DNA of 64,000 nt from Cupriavidus malaysiensis (GTDB taxonomy: Bacteria; Pseudomonadota; Gammaproteobacteria; Burkholderiales; Burkholderiaceae). The DNA lies in contig NZ_CP017754.1 in assembly GCF_001854325.1 (NCBI RefSeq), forward strand, positions 1,550,001-1,614,000. Direction: 5' to 3'. The notes below the pieces were generated by a model, which was not told where the DNA came from, did no database searches, and saw only the letters and a program-made list of their open reading frames with translations. This document shows positions 16,464 to 25,826 of this stretch, piece after piece. The position numbers and the translations under genes are program-made. Each line of letters opens with the position of its first letter. The first letter of the stretch is position 1.

Positions 16464-18041
16464 TCAGCCCTTGACCGGCTCGCCGTCCTTGAGTCGCCAC
16501 AGGTTCAGCGGATTGGCGTCCTGCAGGGCCGGCGGCAGCAGTTCGGCCGGCACGTTCTGGTAGCACACCGGGCGCAGGAAGCGTTCGATGGCGCTGGCGC
16601 CGACCGAGGTCGCGCGCGTGTCGGAGGTGGCCGGGAACGGGCCGCCGTGCACCATCGCGAACGAGACTTCCACGCCGGTCGGATAGCCGTTGAACAGCAC
16701 GCGGCCCGCCTTGCGCTCCAGCACCGTCAGCAGGTTGCCGGCCTGGGCGTGGTCGGCGGCATCCGCCTGTACCGTGGCCGTCAACTGGCCTTCGAGGTGG
16801 CGGGCCACCGCCAGCATCTCGTCGGCATCGCGGCACACCACCAGCAGCGACGACGGTCCGAAGACTTCGGCCTGCGTGCGGTGGTCGGCCAGGAAGCGCG
16901 CGGCGGTGGTCTCGAACAGGGCCGGGCGCGCCTGGTTCGGGCCCGCGGCGGCGCAGCCCAGGCCGATGCGCTGCACGCCTTCGACCTCGGCGAGCTGCCC
17001 GGCCCCTTGCTCGTAGGCGCGATGGATGCCGGGCGTCAGCATGGTCGCGGCAGCCTTGTCCTGCAGCGCGGCGACCGCGGCTGCACGGAAGGCATCCAGC
17101 GCGTCACCTTGCTGTGCCAGCACCAGGCCGGGATTGGTGCAGAACTGGCCCGCGCCCAGCACCAGCGAATCGACCAGGTCGCGCGCGATCTGGCCGCCGC
17201 GCGACCGCAGCGCGGCCGGCAGCAGGAAGACCGGGTTGATGCTGCTCATTTCCGCATAGACGGGGATCGGCTGCGGGCGGCTGCTGGCGACCTGCACCAG
17301 GGCCAGGCCGCCGGCGCGCGAGCCGGTGAAGCCGACCGCCTGGATGGCGGGATGCGCGACCAGCGCGGTGCCGATCGAGGTGCCGGAGCCGACCAGCAGG
17401 GAGAACACGCCTTCCGGCAGCCCGCCGTCGGCCACTGCCTTCTGGATCACGCGCCCGACCAGTTCCGAGGTGCCGAGGTGGGCCGAATGCGCCTTGACCA
17501 CCACCGGGCAGCCCGCCGCCAGGGCCGAGGCGGTATCGCCGCCGGCCACCGAGAAGGCCAGCGGGAAATTGCTGGCGCCGAACACGGCCACCGGGCCCAC
17601 CGCGATCTTCTGCAGGCGCAGGTCGGGGCGCGGCGGCGTGCGCCGGGGCAGGGCGCTGTCCAGCGTGGCCGACTGCCAGCGGCCGTCGCGCAGTACGCGG
17701 GCGAACAGGCGCAGCTGGCCGGCGGTGCGGCCGCGTTCGCCCTGCAGCCGCGCCAGCGGCAGGCCGCTTTCCGCGTGGGCGCGCTCGATCAGGGCATCGC
17801 CCAGCGCCTCGATGCCGTCGGCGATGGCTTCCAGCAGGCGGGCGCGGGTCTCGGGCGGGGTGTTGCGGAAGGTGTCGAAGGCGGCCTCCGCCAGGGCGCA
17901 GGCGCGCTCGGCCTCGGCTTCCCCGCCGCCGCCGAAGACCGGCGCCAGGGTCTCGCCGGTGGCCGGATTGATCGCGTGGAGTCGGGTTTGCTGGCCGCGC
18001 ACGGCACTGGCGCCGATCAGCATGTCGCCGGTGATGTTCAT
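16464..18041 (-). CDS. 2,5-dioxovalerate (alpha-ketoglutarate semialdehyde) dehydrogenase
   Basis: A 525-residue NADP-type aldehyde dehydrogenase that should oxidise 2-oxoglutarate semialdehyde to 2-oxoglutarate, the last step of glucarate/galactarate breakdown. The active Cys is in [10 protein letters not shown], the general-base Glu in EMSSINP, and [20 protein letters not shown] is characteristic of the KGSADH subgroup. ATG at 18041 follows AGGAAG. The gene is divergently arranged around a GntR gene from gudD, and both promoters carry a related 20-bp site. This supports the glucarate role. Confidence 0.9.
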   Translation of the reverse strand: MNITGDMLIGASAVRGQQTRLHAINPATGETLAPVFGGGGEAEAERACALAEAAFDTFRNTPPETRARLLEAIADGIEALGDALIERAHAESGLPLARLQGERGRTAGQLRLFARVLRDGRWQSATLDSALPRRTPPRPDLRLQKIAVGPVAVFGASNFPLAFSVAGGDTASALAAGCPVVVKAHSAHLGTSELVGRVIQKAVADGGLPEGVFSLLVGSGTSIGTALVAHPAIQAVGFTGSRAGGLALVQVASSRPQPIPVYAEMSSINPVFLLPAALRSRGGQIARDLVDSLVLGAGQFCTNPGLVLAQQGDALDAFRAAAVAALQDKAAATMLTPGIHRAYEQGAGQLAEVEGVQRIGLGCAAAGPNQARPALFETTAARFLADHRTQAEVFGPSSLLVVCRDADEMLAVARHLEGQLTATVQADAADHAQAGNLLTVLERKAGRVLFNGYPTGVEVSFAMVHGGPFPATSDTRATSVGASAIERFLRPVCYQNVPAELLPPALQDANPLNLWRLKDGEPVKG

Positions 18042-18126
18042 CTGGGTCTTCCTGCAAGGGGGTTGGCGGCACCGGTCCGGGGGCGGGCCGGCCGGAGGCA
18101 TCGGGCAGGCTGTTGTTCAGCCTCCT

Positions 18127-18146
18127 GTGATAAGACATCCTACAAC
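18127..18146. promoter_or_regulatory. Candidate GntR operator at the dioxovalerate dehydrogenase promoter
   Basis: GTGATAAGACATCCTACAAC matches the site at 18987-19006 at 13 of 20 positions, with the common core GTNATANGAC. It overlaps a weak minus-strand promoter-like element (TTGCGG, 17 bases, TAGGAT). FadR-type GntR proteins commonly bind GT-N-AC type sites in this position. Confidence 0.5.
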
Positions 18147-18183
18147 ATGGGATGTGCCACCGCAAGCGGCGTGCAGGCCCTCC

Positions 18184-18933
18184 TCAGGCCTCGTTCTCCA
18201 GGGCGGCGGAGGCCTTGCGCAGGCGCTCGCGGCTGTTGGTCAGGTGCATGCGCATGGCGGCCTTGGCCGCCTCGGGATCGCGCCGCTCGATGGCGTCGAA
18301 GATGTTCTCGTGCTCGAAATTGACGCGTTCGAGGTACTGCTCGCGCTCGGGCGTGCTGACGTGCAGGCGGCTGCGCGGGATCACCATGGTGCCGAGGTGG
18401 CTCATGATGTCGGTGAAATAGCGGTTGCCAGTGGCGCGCGCGATCGCCAGGTGGAAGGCGAAGTCGGAGCCGACCGAATCCTGCCCTGCGGCGGCGGTGC
18501 GCTCCAGTTCGTCGAGCGCGCGGCGCATCTCGGCAAGCTCCGCCTCACTGCGCCGCGTCGCGGCCAGGCTGGCGGCCTCGGCTTCGAGGCTGACGCGGAA
18601 TTCGAGCATGGCCAGCACGTCCATCGCCGTGCCGACGGTGGCGGGGTCGAGGCGGAACGGTGTCGGTGCCTCGGCCGGCGGCGGCAGCACGAAGGTGCCG
18701 ATGCCGTGGCGGGTTTCCACCAGTCCGCTGGCCTGCAGCCGCGACAGCGCTTCGCGCACCACCGTGCGGCTGACACCCAGCGCGGCCATGATCTCCGATT
18801 CCGTAGGCAGCTTGTCACCCGGCTTGAGCTGCCCCTGGCGGATGCGCTCGGTCAGGCTGCCGACGGCTTCCTCGGCCAGCGTGCGGCCGCGGCGGCGCGG
18901 GGAAGGTGAGGGGGCAAGCGCTTGGTTGGACAT
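18184..18933 (-). CDS. GntR/FadR (FCD) family regulator, probable glucarate repressor
   Basis: A 249-residue regulator. The winged helix lies near residues 20-90 (GDKLPTESEIMAALGVSRTV, then VREALSRLQASGLVE). The C-terminal all-helical FCD domain has the metal/ligand pattern with His in FAFHLAIARATGN and later RSRLHV/MRMHL. The closest functional class is FadR-type sugar-acid regulators. It lies between the dioxovalerate dehydrogenase gene (same strand, downstream) and gudD (divergent), so it probably controls both in response to glucarate or a pathway intermediate. There is no strong ribosome site at the ATG. Confidence 0.88.
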   Translation of the reverse strand: MSNQALAPSPSPRRRGRTLAEEAVGSLTERIRQGQLKPGDKLPTESEIMAALGVSRTVVREALSRLQASGLVETRHGIGTFVLPPPAEAPTPFRLDPATVGTAMDVLAMLEFRVSLEAEAASLAATRRSEAELAEMRRALDELERTAAAGQDSVGSDFAFHLAIARATGNRYFTDIMSHLGTMVIPRSRLHVSTPEREQYLERVNFEHENIFDAIERRDPEAAKAAMRMHLTNSRERLRKASAALENEA

Positions 18934-18947
18934 GGTGGCGGCGGATC

Positions 18948-18977
18948 TTGACCGGTTCTGGATAGCCTCATTATACT
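18948..18977 (+). promoter_or_regulatory. Sigma-70 type promoter of gudD
   Basis: TTGACC (18948-18953), an 18-base spacer and TATACT (18972-18977). Predicted transcription starts near 18984, directly before the candidate operator at 18987-19006. A repressor bound there would block initiation. Confidence 0.65.
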
Positions 18978-18986
18978 GCGTGGCAA

Positions 18987-19006
18987 GTCATACGACGACT
19001 GATAAC
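18987..19006. promoter_or_regulatory. Candidate GntR operator at the gudD promoter
   Basis: GTCATACGACGACTGATAAC overlaps the start-site region of the gudD promoter. It shares 13 of 20 bases, in the same orientation, with the site at 18127-18146. It contains the near-palindrome GTCATACGAC. Confidence 0.55.
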
Positions 19007-19073
19007 ATATATGGGCCGGATGCCGATGCGATCCCCGCATGGCGGATCCGACCCTTCCGGAGACCCGGCCGCC

Positions 19074-20447
19074 ATGCCCGAATCCCAGTCCACCGCCGCC
19101 ACCACCATCGGCGCTTCCTTCCCTGCCACGCCGGTGGTCACCGAGCTGACCGTGGTGCCCGTCGCCGGGCATGACAGCATGCTGCTGAACCTGTCGGGCG
19201 CGCACGGCCCCTTCTTCACGCGCAATATCGTCATCCTGCGCGATAGCGCCGGCCATACCGGCGTGGGCGAGGTGCCCGGCGGGGAAGGCATCCGCCGGAC
19301 GCTCGAAGATGCCCGCGAGCTGGTCGTCGGCCAGCCGGTCGGCCACTACCAGGCGGTGCTCAACCGTGCCCGCGCCGCCTTCGCCAGCCGCGACGCAGGT
19401 GGCCGGGGGTTGCAGACCTTCGACCTGCGCATCGCCATCCATGCCGTCACCGCGCTGGAAGCGGCCCTGCTCGACCTGCTCGGCAAGCACCTCGGGGTGC
19501 CGGTGGCCGCATTGCTGGGCGAAGGCCAGCAACGCGACGCGGTGGAGATGCTCGGCTATCTGTTCTATATTGGCGACCGCGCGCGCACGCCCTTGCCCTA
19601 CCGCAGCGAGGCCGACGCGGACAATGCCTGGTTCCGCTTGCGCAACGAAGCGGCAATGACACCGGAGGCGATCGTGAGCCTGGCCGAGGCGGCGCATGCG
19701 CGCTATGGCTTCAATGACTTCAAGCTCAAGGGTGGCGTGCTGCGCGGCGATGAGGAAATGGAAGCCGTCACGGCGCTGGCCGAGCGCTTTCCGCAGGCGC
19801 GCATCACGCTCGACCCGAACGGCGCCTGGTCGCTGGCGGAGGCGGTGCGGCTTTGCCGCGACAAGCACGGCGTGCTGGCCTATGCCGAAGATCCGTGCGG
19901 CGCGGAGGAGGGCTATTCCGGGCGCGAGATCATGGCTGAATTCCGCACCGCCACCGGCCTGCCTACCGCCACCAACATGATCGCGACCGACTGGCGGCAG
20001 ATGGGCCATGCCGTGCGCCTGCGCGCGGTGGACATCCCGCTGGCCGATCCGCACTTCTGGACCATGCAGGGTTCGGTGCGGGTGGCGCAGATGTGCGCGG
20101 AGTGGGGCCTGACCTGGGGTTCGCACTCGAACAACCACTTCGACATCTCGCTGGCCATGTTCACGCACGTGGCTGCCGCCGCGCCGGGGCGCATCACGGC
20201 CATCGACACCCACTGGATCTGGCAGGACGGCGAGCGGCTGACCCGCACGCCGCTGGTGATCGAGGAAGGCAAGGTCAAGGTTCCCACCGCGCCCGGCCTG
20301 GGCGTCGAGCTGGACATGGCGCAGCTGGAGCTGGCACACGCGCGCTACAAGCGCCTGGGCCTTGGCGCGCGCGACGACGCTGCCGCCATGCAGTACCTGA
20401 TTCCCGGCTGGCGCTTCGACAACAAGGCGCCGTGCATGGTGAGGTGA
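19074..20447 (+). CDS. gudD: Glucarate dehydratase
   Basis: An enolase-superfamily enzyme of 457 residues that dehydrates D-glucarate to 5-keto-4-deoxyglucarate. Family residues are visible: FKLKGG with the KxK acid/base lysines, DPNGAW and EDPCG with metal-binding acids, TNMIATDW, and [14 protein letters not shown] with the catalytic His. The length matches E. coli GudD. ATG at 19074 follows GGAGACCCGG. It is transcribed with the downstream Bug receptor gene (73-base gap). The next pathway enzyme, 5-dehydro-4-deoxyglucarate dehydratase, is not in the window. Confidence 0.95.
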   Translation: MPESQSTAATTIGASFPATPVVTELTVVPVAGHDSMLLNLSGAHGPFFTRNIVILRDSAGHTGVGEVPGGEGIRRTLEDARELVVGQPVGHYQAVLNRARAAFASRDAGGRGLQTFDLRIAIHAVTALEAALLDLLGKHLGVPVAALLGEGQQRDAVEMLGYLFYIGDRARTPLPYRSEADADNAWFRLRNEAAMTPEAIVSLAEAAHARYGFNDFKLKGGVLRGDEEMEAVTALAERFPQARITLDPNGAWSLAEAVRLCRDKHGVLAYAEDPCGAEEGYSGREIMAEFRTATGLPTATNMIATDWRQMGHAVRLRAVDIPLADPHFWTMQGSVRVAQMCAEWGLTWGSHSNNHFDISLAMFTHVAAAAPGRITAIDTHWIWQDGERLTRTPLVIEEGKVKVPTAPGLGVELDMAQLELAHARYKRLGLGARDDAAAMQYLIPGWRFDNKAPCMVR

Positions 20448-20520
20448 TCCGCAGCGGCCGCACGGCCGCGCCTTTGCGCATTCCCATTCCACTCGAAACA
20501 GAACACAACGAGGAGACAAT

Positions 20521-21567
20521 ATGCTTGCATCCAACCTGGGCGCCGGCAGCCGGGCCGACGGCCGCCTGATCACGGCCGTGCGCCGCCTGGCGCGCCACTC
20601 GGCCCTTGCGCTGGGCACCGCCCTGGCCCTGGCGGCACATGCGACGGCGGCCGGCGCGGCCGCGCCGGCCTGGCCGCAGAAGGCTGTGTCGGTGGTCGTG
20701 CCGTTCCCGGCGGGCGGTTCCACCGATACCATCGCGCGCATGCTGGCGGCCCCGCTCAACGAGAAGCTGGGCCAGCCCTTCGTGGTCGACAACCGGCCGG
20801 GCGCGACCGGCGCCATCGGTGCCACCATGGTCAAGCGGGCGCCGGCCGACGGCTACACCATCATGGTCGCCTCGATCGGCGTCTACGCGGTCAATCCCTT
20901 CCTGCAGAAGCACCTGGCCTACGATCCGGCCAAGGACTTCGACCTGCTGACGGTCGCCGTGCGCGCGCCCAATGTGCTGGTCGCACGCACGGACTTTCCC
21001 GCCGGCAATGTGCGCGACCTGGTCGCCTACATGAAGAAGAATCCGGGCAAGGTGGCCTTCGCCACCTCGGGCGCCGGCTCTTCCGATCACCTGACCGCCG
21101 CGCTGTTCTGGCAGATGAGCGGCACCAGCGGCCTGCACGTGCCCTACAAGGGGGGCGCACCGGCCATCTCTGACCTGCTCGCGGGGCAGACCGACCTGTC
21201 CTTCCAGAACATCAACGCGGTGCTGCAGTACATCAAGGCCGGCAAGCTCAAGGCGCTGGCGGTCACCGCCGACAAGCGCGCCGCCGTGCTGCCCGACGTG
21301 CCGACCATGGCCGAAGCCGGTGTCAAGGATGTCGAGGTGTACTCCTGGCAGGGCGTGGCGGCGCCGCGCGGCCTGCCGGCCGACGTCAAGGCGCGCCTGC
21401 ACGCGGCGCTGGTGGGCGCGCTCAACGAACCGGTCATGCGGCACAAGCTGGGCGAGAGCGGCTTCGAGGTGGTAGCCAATACTCCCGACCAGTTCGCGCA
21501 GTTCGAGCAGCAGGAACTGCAGCGCTGGAAGACGGTGATCGAAACCGGCAAGATCACGCTCGAATAG
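20521..21567 (+). CDS. Bug/TctC family substrate-binding protein in the glucarate operon
   Basis: A 348-residue exported binding protein. It has a long N-terminus with a hydrophobic segment ending in Ala-rich sequence before APAWPQKAVSVVVPFPAGGS. The VDNRPGATGAIG loop and ADGYTIMVA are Bug signatures. The GAGGAGACAAT ribosome site is strong. Being co-directional and 73 bases after gudD, it may bind glucarate or galactarate in the periplasm. No TctAB membrane genes accompany it, so it must use a distant transporter or act in sensing. Confidence 0.9.
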   Translation: MLASNLGAGSRADGRLITAVRRLARHSALALGTALALAAHATAAGAAAPAWPQKAVSVVVPFPAGGSTDTIARMLAAPLNEKLGQPFVVDNRPGATGAIGATMVKRAPADGYTIMVASIGVYAVNPFLQKHLAYDPAKDFDLLTVAVRAPNVLVARTDFPAGNVRDLVAYMKKNPGKVAFATSGAGSSDHLTAALFWQMSGTSGLHVPYKGGAPAISDLLAGQTDLSFQNINAVLQYIKAGKLKALAVTADKRAAVLPDVPTMAEAGVKDVEVYSWQGVAAPRGLPADVKARLHAALVGALNEPVMRHKLGESGFEVVANTPDQFAQFEQQELQRWKTVIETGKITLE

Positions 21568-21640
21568 CCGTCTCAGGTCGCCAGGCACTCCCGCCGGCGC
21601 AAGGTGTACCGCGCCCTGGCGGGACGTGTATGCTGGCGCG

Positions 21641-22024
21641 GTGATCCGCGTCCTGTTGTCTCCTCCTTGCCTGCTGGTCGAAACGCGCTGGGGCATCCCG
21701 CGCGGCTTCGACGGGTTCGCGCCCGGTCCGCTGATCCTGCTGCGGCCGGGGGCGGACGCCGCCTTGCTGGCCCACGAAAAGGTGCACGTCCGGCAGTTCT
21801 GGCGCAGCTTCGGCCTGATGCCCTTGTGCTATCTGCTGAGCCGCCGCTGGCGCCTGCGCTACGAACTCGAAGCCTACCGGGAACAGATCCGCCATGCGGG
21901 CCCCGATGCCGTGCCGGCCTGCGCGCAGGCGCTGGCGCACGGCTATCGCCTGGGGATCACGGTGCAGCAGGCTCTCGGCCTGCTGATGGCGCCGGGCCCC
22001 GCCGAACGCAAGGCGCGCTCGTGA
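21641..22024 (+). CDS. Small hypothetical protein with HExxH-like motif
   Basis: A 127-residue protein of unknown function. It has HEKVH at residues 45-49, followed 26-28 residues later by Glu75 and Glu77 in LRYELEAYREQ. This spacing and the ELEAYR context resemble the zinc site of gluzincin-type peptidases, in a very short protein. The central FGLMPLCYLLSRRWRL is hydrophobic and could contact membrane. The start is uncertain (GTG at 21641, or GTG at 21626). Orthologues are probably annotated as hypothetical. Peptidase activity is only an inference from the motif. Confidence 0.6.
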   Translation: MIRVLLSPPCLLVETRWGIPRGFDGFAPGPLILLRPGADAALLAHEKVHVRQFWRSFGLMPLCYLLSRRWRLRYELEAYREQIRHAGPDAVPACAQALAHGYRLGITVQQALGLLMAPGPAERKARS

Positions 22025-22076
22025 GGTGGGGCCGGGCGACACGGCGGCGGCATCCCGGCATCCTCTACAATGGACA

Positions 22077-22103
22077 CGGCCCGGGCGTTGGCCCGGGCCG
22101 TTT
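22077..22103. terminator. Perfect GC-rich hairpin between the HExxH gene and tRNA-Ser
   Basis: A perfect 10-bp stem CGGCCCGGGC (22077-22086) with loop GTTG and 3' arm 22091-22100, followed on the plus strand by TTTG. It can end transcription of the plus-strand gene before it, and it lies 3' of the minus-strand tRNA-Ser, so it may serve both directions. The U-tract is short. Confidence 0.5.
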
Positions 22104-22108
22104 GAAGG

Positions 22109-22198
22109 TGGCGGAGACGGTGAGATTCGAACTCACGGATGGGTCACCCCATCGGCAGTTTTCAAGACTGCTGCCTTAAACCACTCGGCCACGTCTCC
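22109..22198 (-). tRNA. tRNA-Ser(TGA)
   Basis: A 90-base class II tRNA on the minus strand including an encoded CCA. The acceptor GGAGACG pairs with CGTCTCC. The anticodon loop reads CT-TGA-AA. A long variable arm (GATGGGGTGACCCATC region) identifies serine. The T arm has GTTCGAATC. Confidence 0.95.
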
Positions 22199-22423
22199 TG
22201 AAAGTGTACGCGCATTGTAGCGCGGCAGCCGGCGCTGGCCGGGCCGCGCATTATAGCAAGGGAGGGCGGTTCCAGGCAGGGGTAATGGCCTGCCTCGGTG
22301 CCGGCCGGGGCAGGTCGCGGCGGCCATGCGGAACCTTGGCCGCCGAGGCGTGCTCCTAGTCATGTCTCGGGTACGGGTACGCGGATCTCAGCGTATTCTC
22401 CCGGCTCTTGAGGAGAAACATAG

Positions 22424-22951
22424 ATGCAAGGCAAGATCTGGTTCAGTATTGCGGCGGTGGCCGCTATCGCCGGCCTCGCCGGCTGCGCACAGCCGGGCGG
22501 CTACGGCGGCTACGGTGGTGGCTATGGCGGCGGCTATGGCGCGCCTCCGCCGCAGACCACCGGCTACCAGGGCCAGCCGCAAGGCAATACCTACCAGGCG
22601 CCGGCGGGCTCGGTGTTCTACGGGCGCGTGGAGTCGATCGAACCGCTCACCAATACGAGGGAGAGTTCGGGTATCGTCGGCACCCTGCTCGGCGGTGCCG
22701 CTGGCGGCCTGGTCGGCCACCAGATCGGCGGCGGTTCCGGACAGACCATCGCCACCATCGGCGGTGCCGTGCTTGGCGCGGTGGCCGGCAACCAGGTCGA
22801 GAAGCGCGTGGGCAGTTCGACCAGTACCGCTTACCGGGTCAATGTGCGCCTGGACGACGGCCGGCTGGCCACCGTGACCCAGAGCGACGTGAGTGCTCTG
22901 CGTGTCGGCGCGCGTGCCCAGGTCGCCAACGACAGGGCCACGCCTTACTGA
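22424..22951 (+). CDS. Glycine-zipper 2TM domain outer-membrane lipoprotein (SlyB/Pcp-like)
   Basis: A 175-residue lipoprotein with lipobox LAGC at about residue 21. A Gly/Tyr-rich repeat follows (GGYGG units, about 25-40), then the glycine zipper (LLGGAAGGLVGHQIGGGSGQ and IGGAVLGAVAGNQVE). A C-terminal beta-like region has RVNVRLDDGRLATVTQ. SlyB-family proteins are outer-membrane lipoproteins linked to envelope stability under stress. ATG follows GAGGAGAAACATAG. It is monocistronic with its own terminator. The Gly-Tyr repeat before the zipper is a local embellishment. Confidence 0.88.
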   Translation: MQGKIWFSIAAVAAIAGLAGCAQPGGYGGYGGGYGGGYGAPPPQTTGYQGQPQGNTYQAPAGSVFYGRVESIEPLTNTRESSGIVGTLLGGAAGGLVGHQIGGGSGQTIATIGGAVLGAVAGNQVEKRVGSSTSTAYRVNVRLDDGRLATVTQSDVSALRVGARAQVANDRATPY

Positions 22952-22981
22952 TGCCGCACGCCGGCCGGCGCTGCAGCAAGG

Positions 22982-23010
22982 AAAACGGCGCCTTCGGGCG
23001 CCGTTTTCGT
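22982..23010. terminator. Bidirectional terminator between the SlyB-like gene and hemW
   Basis: AAAACGGCGCC-TTCG-GGCGCCGTTTT is a perfect 11-bp stem with a stable UUCG loop. It has a T-run on either strand, so it can serve the plus-strand lipoprotein gene and the convergent minus-strand hemW gene. Confidence 0.92.
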
Positions 23011-23027
23011 TTCCGTGCCAAGGCAGC

Positions 23028-24284
23028 TCACGCCTTCAGGAACATCTCCTGCAGGTCGTTGAGGAAGCGCCGGCCGAGTTCCGTGGGCCGGATCTGCGTC
23101 AGATCCGCTTCGAGCAGCCCCTTGGCCTCGGCCGCGGCCAGCTGGCGGCTGATGGTGTGCAGCGGCAAGCCGGTGCGCTCGTGGAAGCTGGCGGCCGGCA
23201 CGCCCTCGGTCAGGCGCAGCGCGTTGAGCATGAACTCGAACGGCAACTCGTCCGCCGACACGTCGTGCGCCTGCTGCACGGCGTTGCCGGACTTCGCCTG
23301 CGCCATGTAGGTGGCGGGGTGCTTGTGGCGCATCTGGCGCAGCACGCGGTTGGCGAAGGAAAGCTTGCCGTGCGCGCCCGCGCCGATGCCGAGATAGTCG
23401 CCGAAGCGCCAGTAGTTCAGGTTGTGGCGCGATTCGCGGTGCGGCCGCGCATAGGCCGAGGTCTCGTAATGGCGCAGGCCGGACTCGGCCGTGCGGGCCT
23501 CGATCAGGTCCTGCATGTCGCTGGCGAGGTCATCGTCGGGCAGCGCGGGCGGGAACCTGGCGAACAGGGTGTTGGGTTCCAGCGTCAGGTGGTACAGGGA
23601 CAGGTGCGTGGTGCCGAAGCCCAGCGCCGTCTCCAGGTCCTGGGCGCATTCCTGCAGCGACTGCCCGGGCAGGGCATACATCACGTCCAGGTTGACGTTG
23701 TCGAAATTGGCCAGCGCGATCTCGACCGCGCGGTGCGCCTCCGCCGTGCCGTGGATGCGGCCGAGCGCGGCGAGGTGGCGGTCGTTGAAGCTCTGGATGC
23801 CGATCGACAGCCGGTTCACGCCGCTGGCGCGGTAGCTGGCGAAGCGCTCGGCCTCGAAGGTGCCGGGGTTGGCCTCCATGGTGATCTCGGCGTCGGCATC
23901 CAGCGGCAGCAGCGCGCGGATGTCGGACAACAGCCGGTCGAGGCCGCGCGCCGACAACAGGCTGGGCGTGCCGCCGCCGATGAAGACGGTGTGCACCTGG
24001 CGCCCCCACACCAGTGGCAGCGATTGTTCCAGGTCGGCGCGCAGCGCATCGAGGTAGTCGTCTTCGGGGATCTCGTGGCTGCCCTCGGCTCCCGGTGCCG
24101 CATGCGAATTGAAGTCGCAGTAGGGACACTTGCGCACGCACCACGGCACGTGCACGTATAGCGACAGCGGCGGCAGTGCGGGTAGCGCGATCTGGCCGGG
24201 CTGCAGCCAGAGCTGCCGGGCCCGGTCGGGCGTCGCGGGCGATGCGGAGGGCGGGTCGGCCGCGACGGGCCGGATCGGGATCAT
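23028..24284 (-). CDS. hemW: Radical SAM family heme chaperone HemW
   Basis: A 418-residue protein that binds heme and a 4Fe-4S cluster and helps deliver heme to proteins; earlier called a coproporphyrinogen III oxidase-like protein. The cluster motif CVRKCPYCDFN has the HemW-type fourth Cys-like context (CxxxCxYC). GGGTPSLL, TMEANPGT and NRLSIGIQSFN are SAM-binding motifs, and a HemN C-terminal domain follows. An ATGA overlap couples it with rdgB upstream, so rph-rdgB-hemW form an operon on the minus strand. Confidence 0.93.
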   Translation of the reverse strand: MIPIRPVAADPPSASPATPDRARQLWLQPGQIALPALPPLSLYVHVPWCVRKCPYCDFNSHAAPGAEGSHEIPEDDYLDALRADLEQSLPLVWGRQVHTVFIGGGTPSLLSARGLDRLLSDIRALLPLDADAEITMEANPGTFEAERFASYRASGVNRLSIGIQSFNDRHLAALGRIHGTAEAHRAVEIALANFDNVNLDVMYALPGQSLQECAQDLETALGFGTTHLSLYHLTLEPNTLFARFPPALPDDDLASDMQDLIEARTAESGLRHYETSAYARPHRESRHNLNYWRFGDYLGIGAGAHGKLSFANRVLRQMRHKHPATYMAQAKSGNAVQQAHDVSADELPFEFMLNALRLTEGVPAASFHERTGLPLHTISRQLAAAEAKGLLEADLTQIRPTELGRRFLNDLQEMFLKA

Positions 24285-24898
24285 GGCTGCGCCGCCTGCA
24301 GGCCGTTCTTGCCGAGGCGTTCCGTCAGCGCCGCCAGCGCCAGGGCGCGATGGCTGATGCGGTTCTTGTCCTCCGCGCTCAGTTCGGCCGCAGTGCGTCC
24401 CAGCTCGGGCAGCAGGAAGTGCGCGTCGTAGCCGAAGCCGCCGGTGCCGCGCGGCGTGTCCACGACTTCACCGGCCCAGCTGCCTTCGCTGATCAGGGGG
24501 CGCGGATCGTCGGCGTGGCGTACCAGCACCAGCACGCAGTGGTACTGCGCGCCACGGTTCAGCTTGCCGGCCAGTTGCGAGACCAGGTGGGCGTTGTTGG
24601 CCGCATCGCTCTTCTCCTTGCCGGCCAGTTGCGCGTAGCGTGCCGAGTAGACACCCGGCGCACCGTCAAGTGCGTCGACGCAGATGCCGGAGTCATCCGC
24701 CAGCGCGGGCAGGCCCGACAGCCGGCTGGCGTGGCGCGCCTTGGCGAGCGCATTCTCGACGAAGGTCACGTGCGGTTCCTCGGCCTCGGGGATGCCGAGC
24801 TGGCCCTGAGGTACCACGTCGAAGCCGTAAGGCGCGAGCAGGGCGCTGAATTCCTTCAATTTACCGGCGTTGTTCGAAGCCAGGACCAGGCGTTGCAT
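24281..24898 (-). CDS. rdgB: RdgB/HAM1 non-canonical purine NTP pyrophosphatase
   Basis: Hydrolyses (d)ITP and XTP to monophosphates and so keeps deaminated purines out of nucleic acids. The 205 residues are of normal size. Motifs are LASNNAGKLKEF at the N-terminus, LADDSGICVDAL with the metal-binding Asp, PGVYSARYA, and GFGYDAHFLLPELGRT. ATG at 24898 lies 6 bases after AAGGAG. It lies 11 bases after rph, and its stop overlaps the hemW start. Confidence 0.95.
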   Translation of the reverse strand: MQRLVLASNNAGKLKEFSALLAPYGFDVVPQGQLGIPEAEEPHVTFVENALAKARHASRLSGLPALADDSGICVDALDGAPGVYSARYAQLAGKEKSDAANNAHLVSQLAGKLNRGAQYHCVLVLVRHADDPRPLISEGSWAGEVVDTPRGTGGFGYDAHFLLPELGRTAAELSAEDKNRISHRALALAALTERLGKNGLQAAQP

Positions 24899-24909
24899 GG
24901 CGTGCTCCT

Positions 24910-25629
24910 TCATGCGAGCGCCAGGGCCTCGCGCTGGTGGCGCACCAGCTCGGCGATGCCTTGCTCGGCAAGGCGCGTCATGGCGTCGAGGTCGGCGCGC
25001 GAGAAGGGCGTGCCCTCGGCCGTGCCCTGCACTTCGACGAAGCCGCCGCTGCCGGTCATCACCACGTTCATGTCGGTATCGCAGTTGCTGTCCTCGGCAT
25101 AGTCGAGGTCGAGCACCGCCACGCCGCCGACCATGCCGACCGAGACTGCGGCGACGAAGTCGCGGATCGGGCTGGCGGTGATCAGGCCGTCGCGCAGCAT
25201 CATCGACACGGCATCGTGCGCGGCCACGAAGGCGCCGGTGATGGCCGCGGTGCGGGTGCCGCCATCGGCCTGCAGCACGTCGCAGTCGAGCTGTATGGTG
25301 TACTCGCCCAGCGCGCCCAGGTCGAACACCGAGCGCAGCGCGCGGCCGATCAGGCGCTGGATTTCCTGCGTGCGTCCCGTCTGCTTGCCGCGCGCGGCTT
25401 CGCGGTCCGAGCGGGTGTGCGTGGCGCGCGGCAGCATGCCGTACTCGGCCGTGACCCAGCCCTCGCCGCTGCCTTTCTTGTGCGGCGGGACCTTGGCCAG
25501 CACGCTGGCGGTGCACAGCACCTTGGTATCGCCGAAGGCACTCAGCACCGAACCTTCGGCGTGGCGGGTGTATTGGCGGGTCAGGGTGATCGGGCGCAGC
25601 GCCTCGGCTGCGCGTCCACTGGGTCGCAT
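24910..25629 (-). CDS. rph: Ribonuclease PH
   Basis: A phosphate-dependent 3'-5' exoribonuclease that trims tRNA precursors, with a hexameric RNase PH fold. The 239 residues are standard. Motifs are [18 protein letters not shown], the RNA- and phosphate-binding [39 protein letters not shown] with the catalytic Asp, and [20 protein letters not shown]. It heads rph-rdgB-hemW. The gap of 197 bases to the PP2C gene has no terminator I could see. Confidence 0.96.
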   Translation of the reverse strand: MRPSGRAAEALRPITLTRQYTRHAEGSVLSAFGDTKVLCTASVLAKVPPHKKGSGEGWVTAEYGMLPRATHTRSDREAARGKQTGRTQEIQRLIGRALRSVFDLGALGEYTIQLDCDVLQADGGTRTAAITGAFVAAHDAVSMMLRDGLITASPIRDFVAAVSVGMVGGVAVLDLDYAEDSNCDTDMNVVMTGSGGFVEVQGTAEGTPFSRADLDAMTRLAEQGIAELVRHQREALALA

Positions 25630-25826
25630 GGTTGTCTTGTCTTCAGAATCGGTATCGAGACCCGGATTCTACCGCCCGCGGGCGGCCCGTGCCGGAGGTA
25701 CGGCCGCGGCTGCGCCCGGCGCCCGGCGCCAGGGACTCGTGGAAGAACCCGGTCCGCCCGGGAGCCGCGCCAGGCCCGGGAACGGCGTGCCGCAAGGCCG
25801 GAGCCTCGCGGGGCAGCGCCTTGCGA

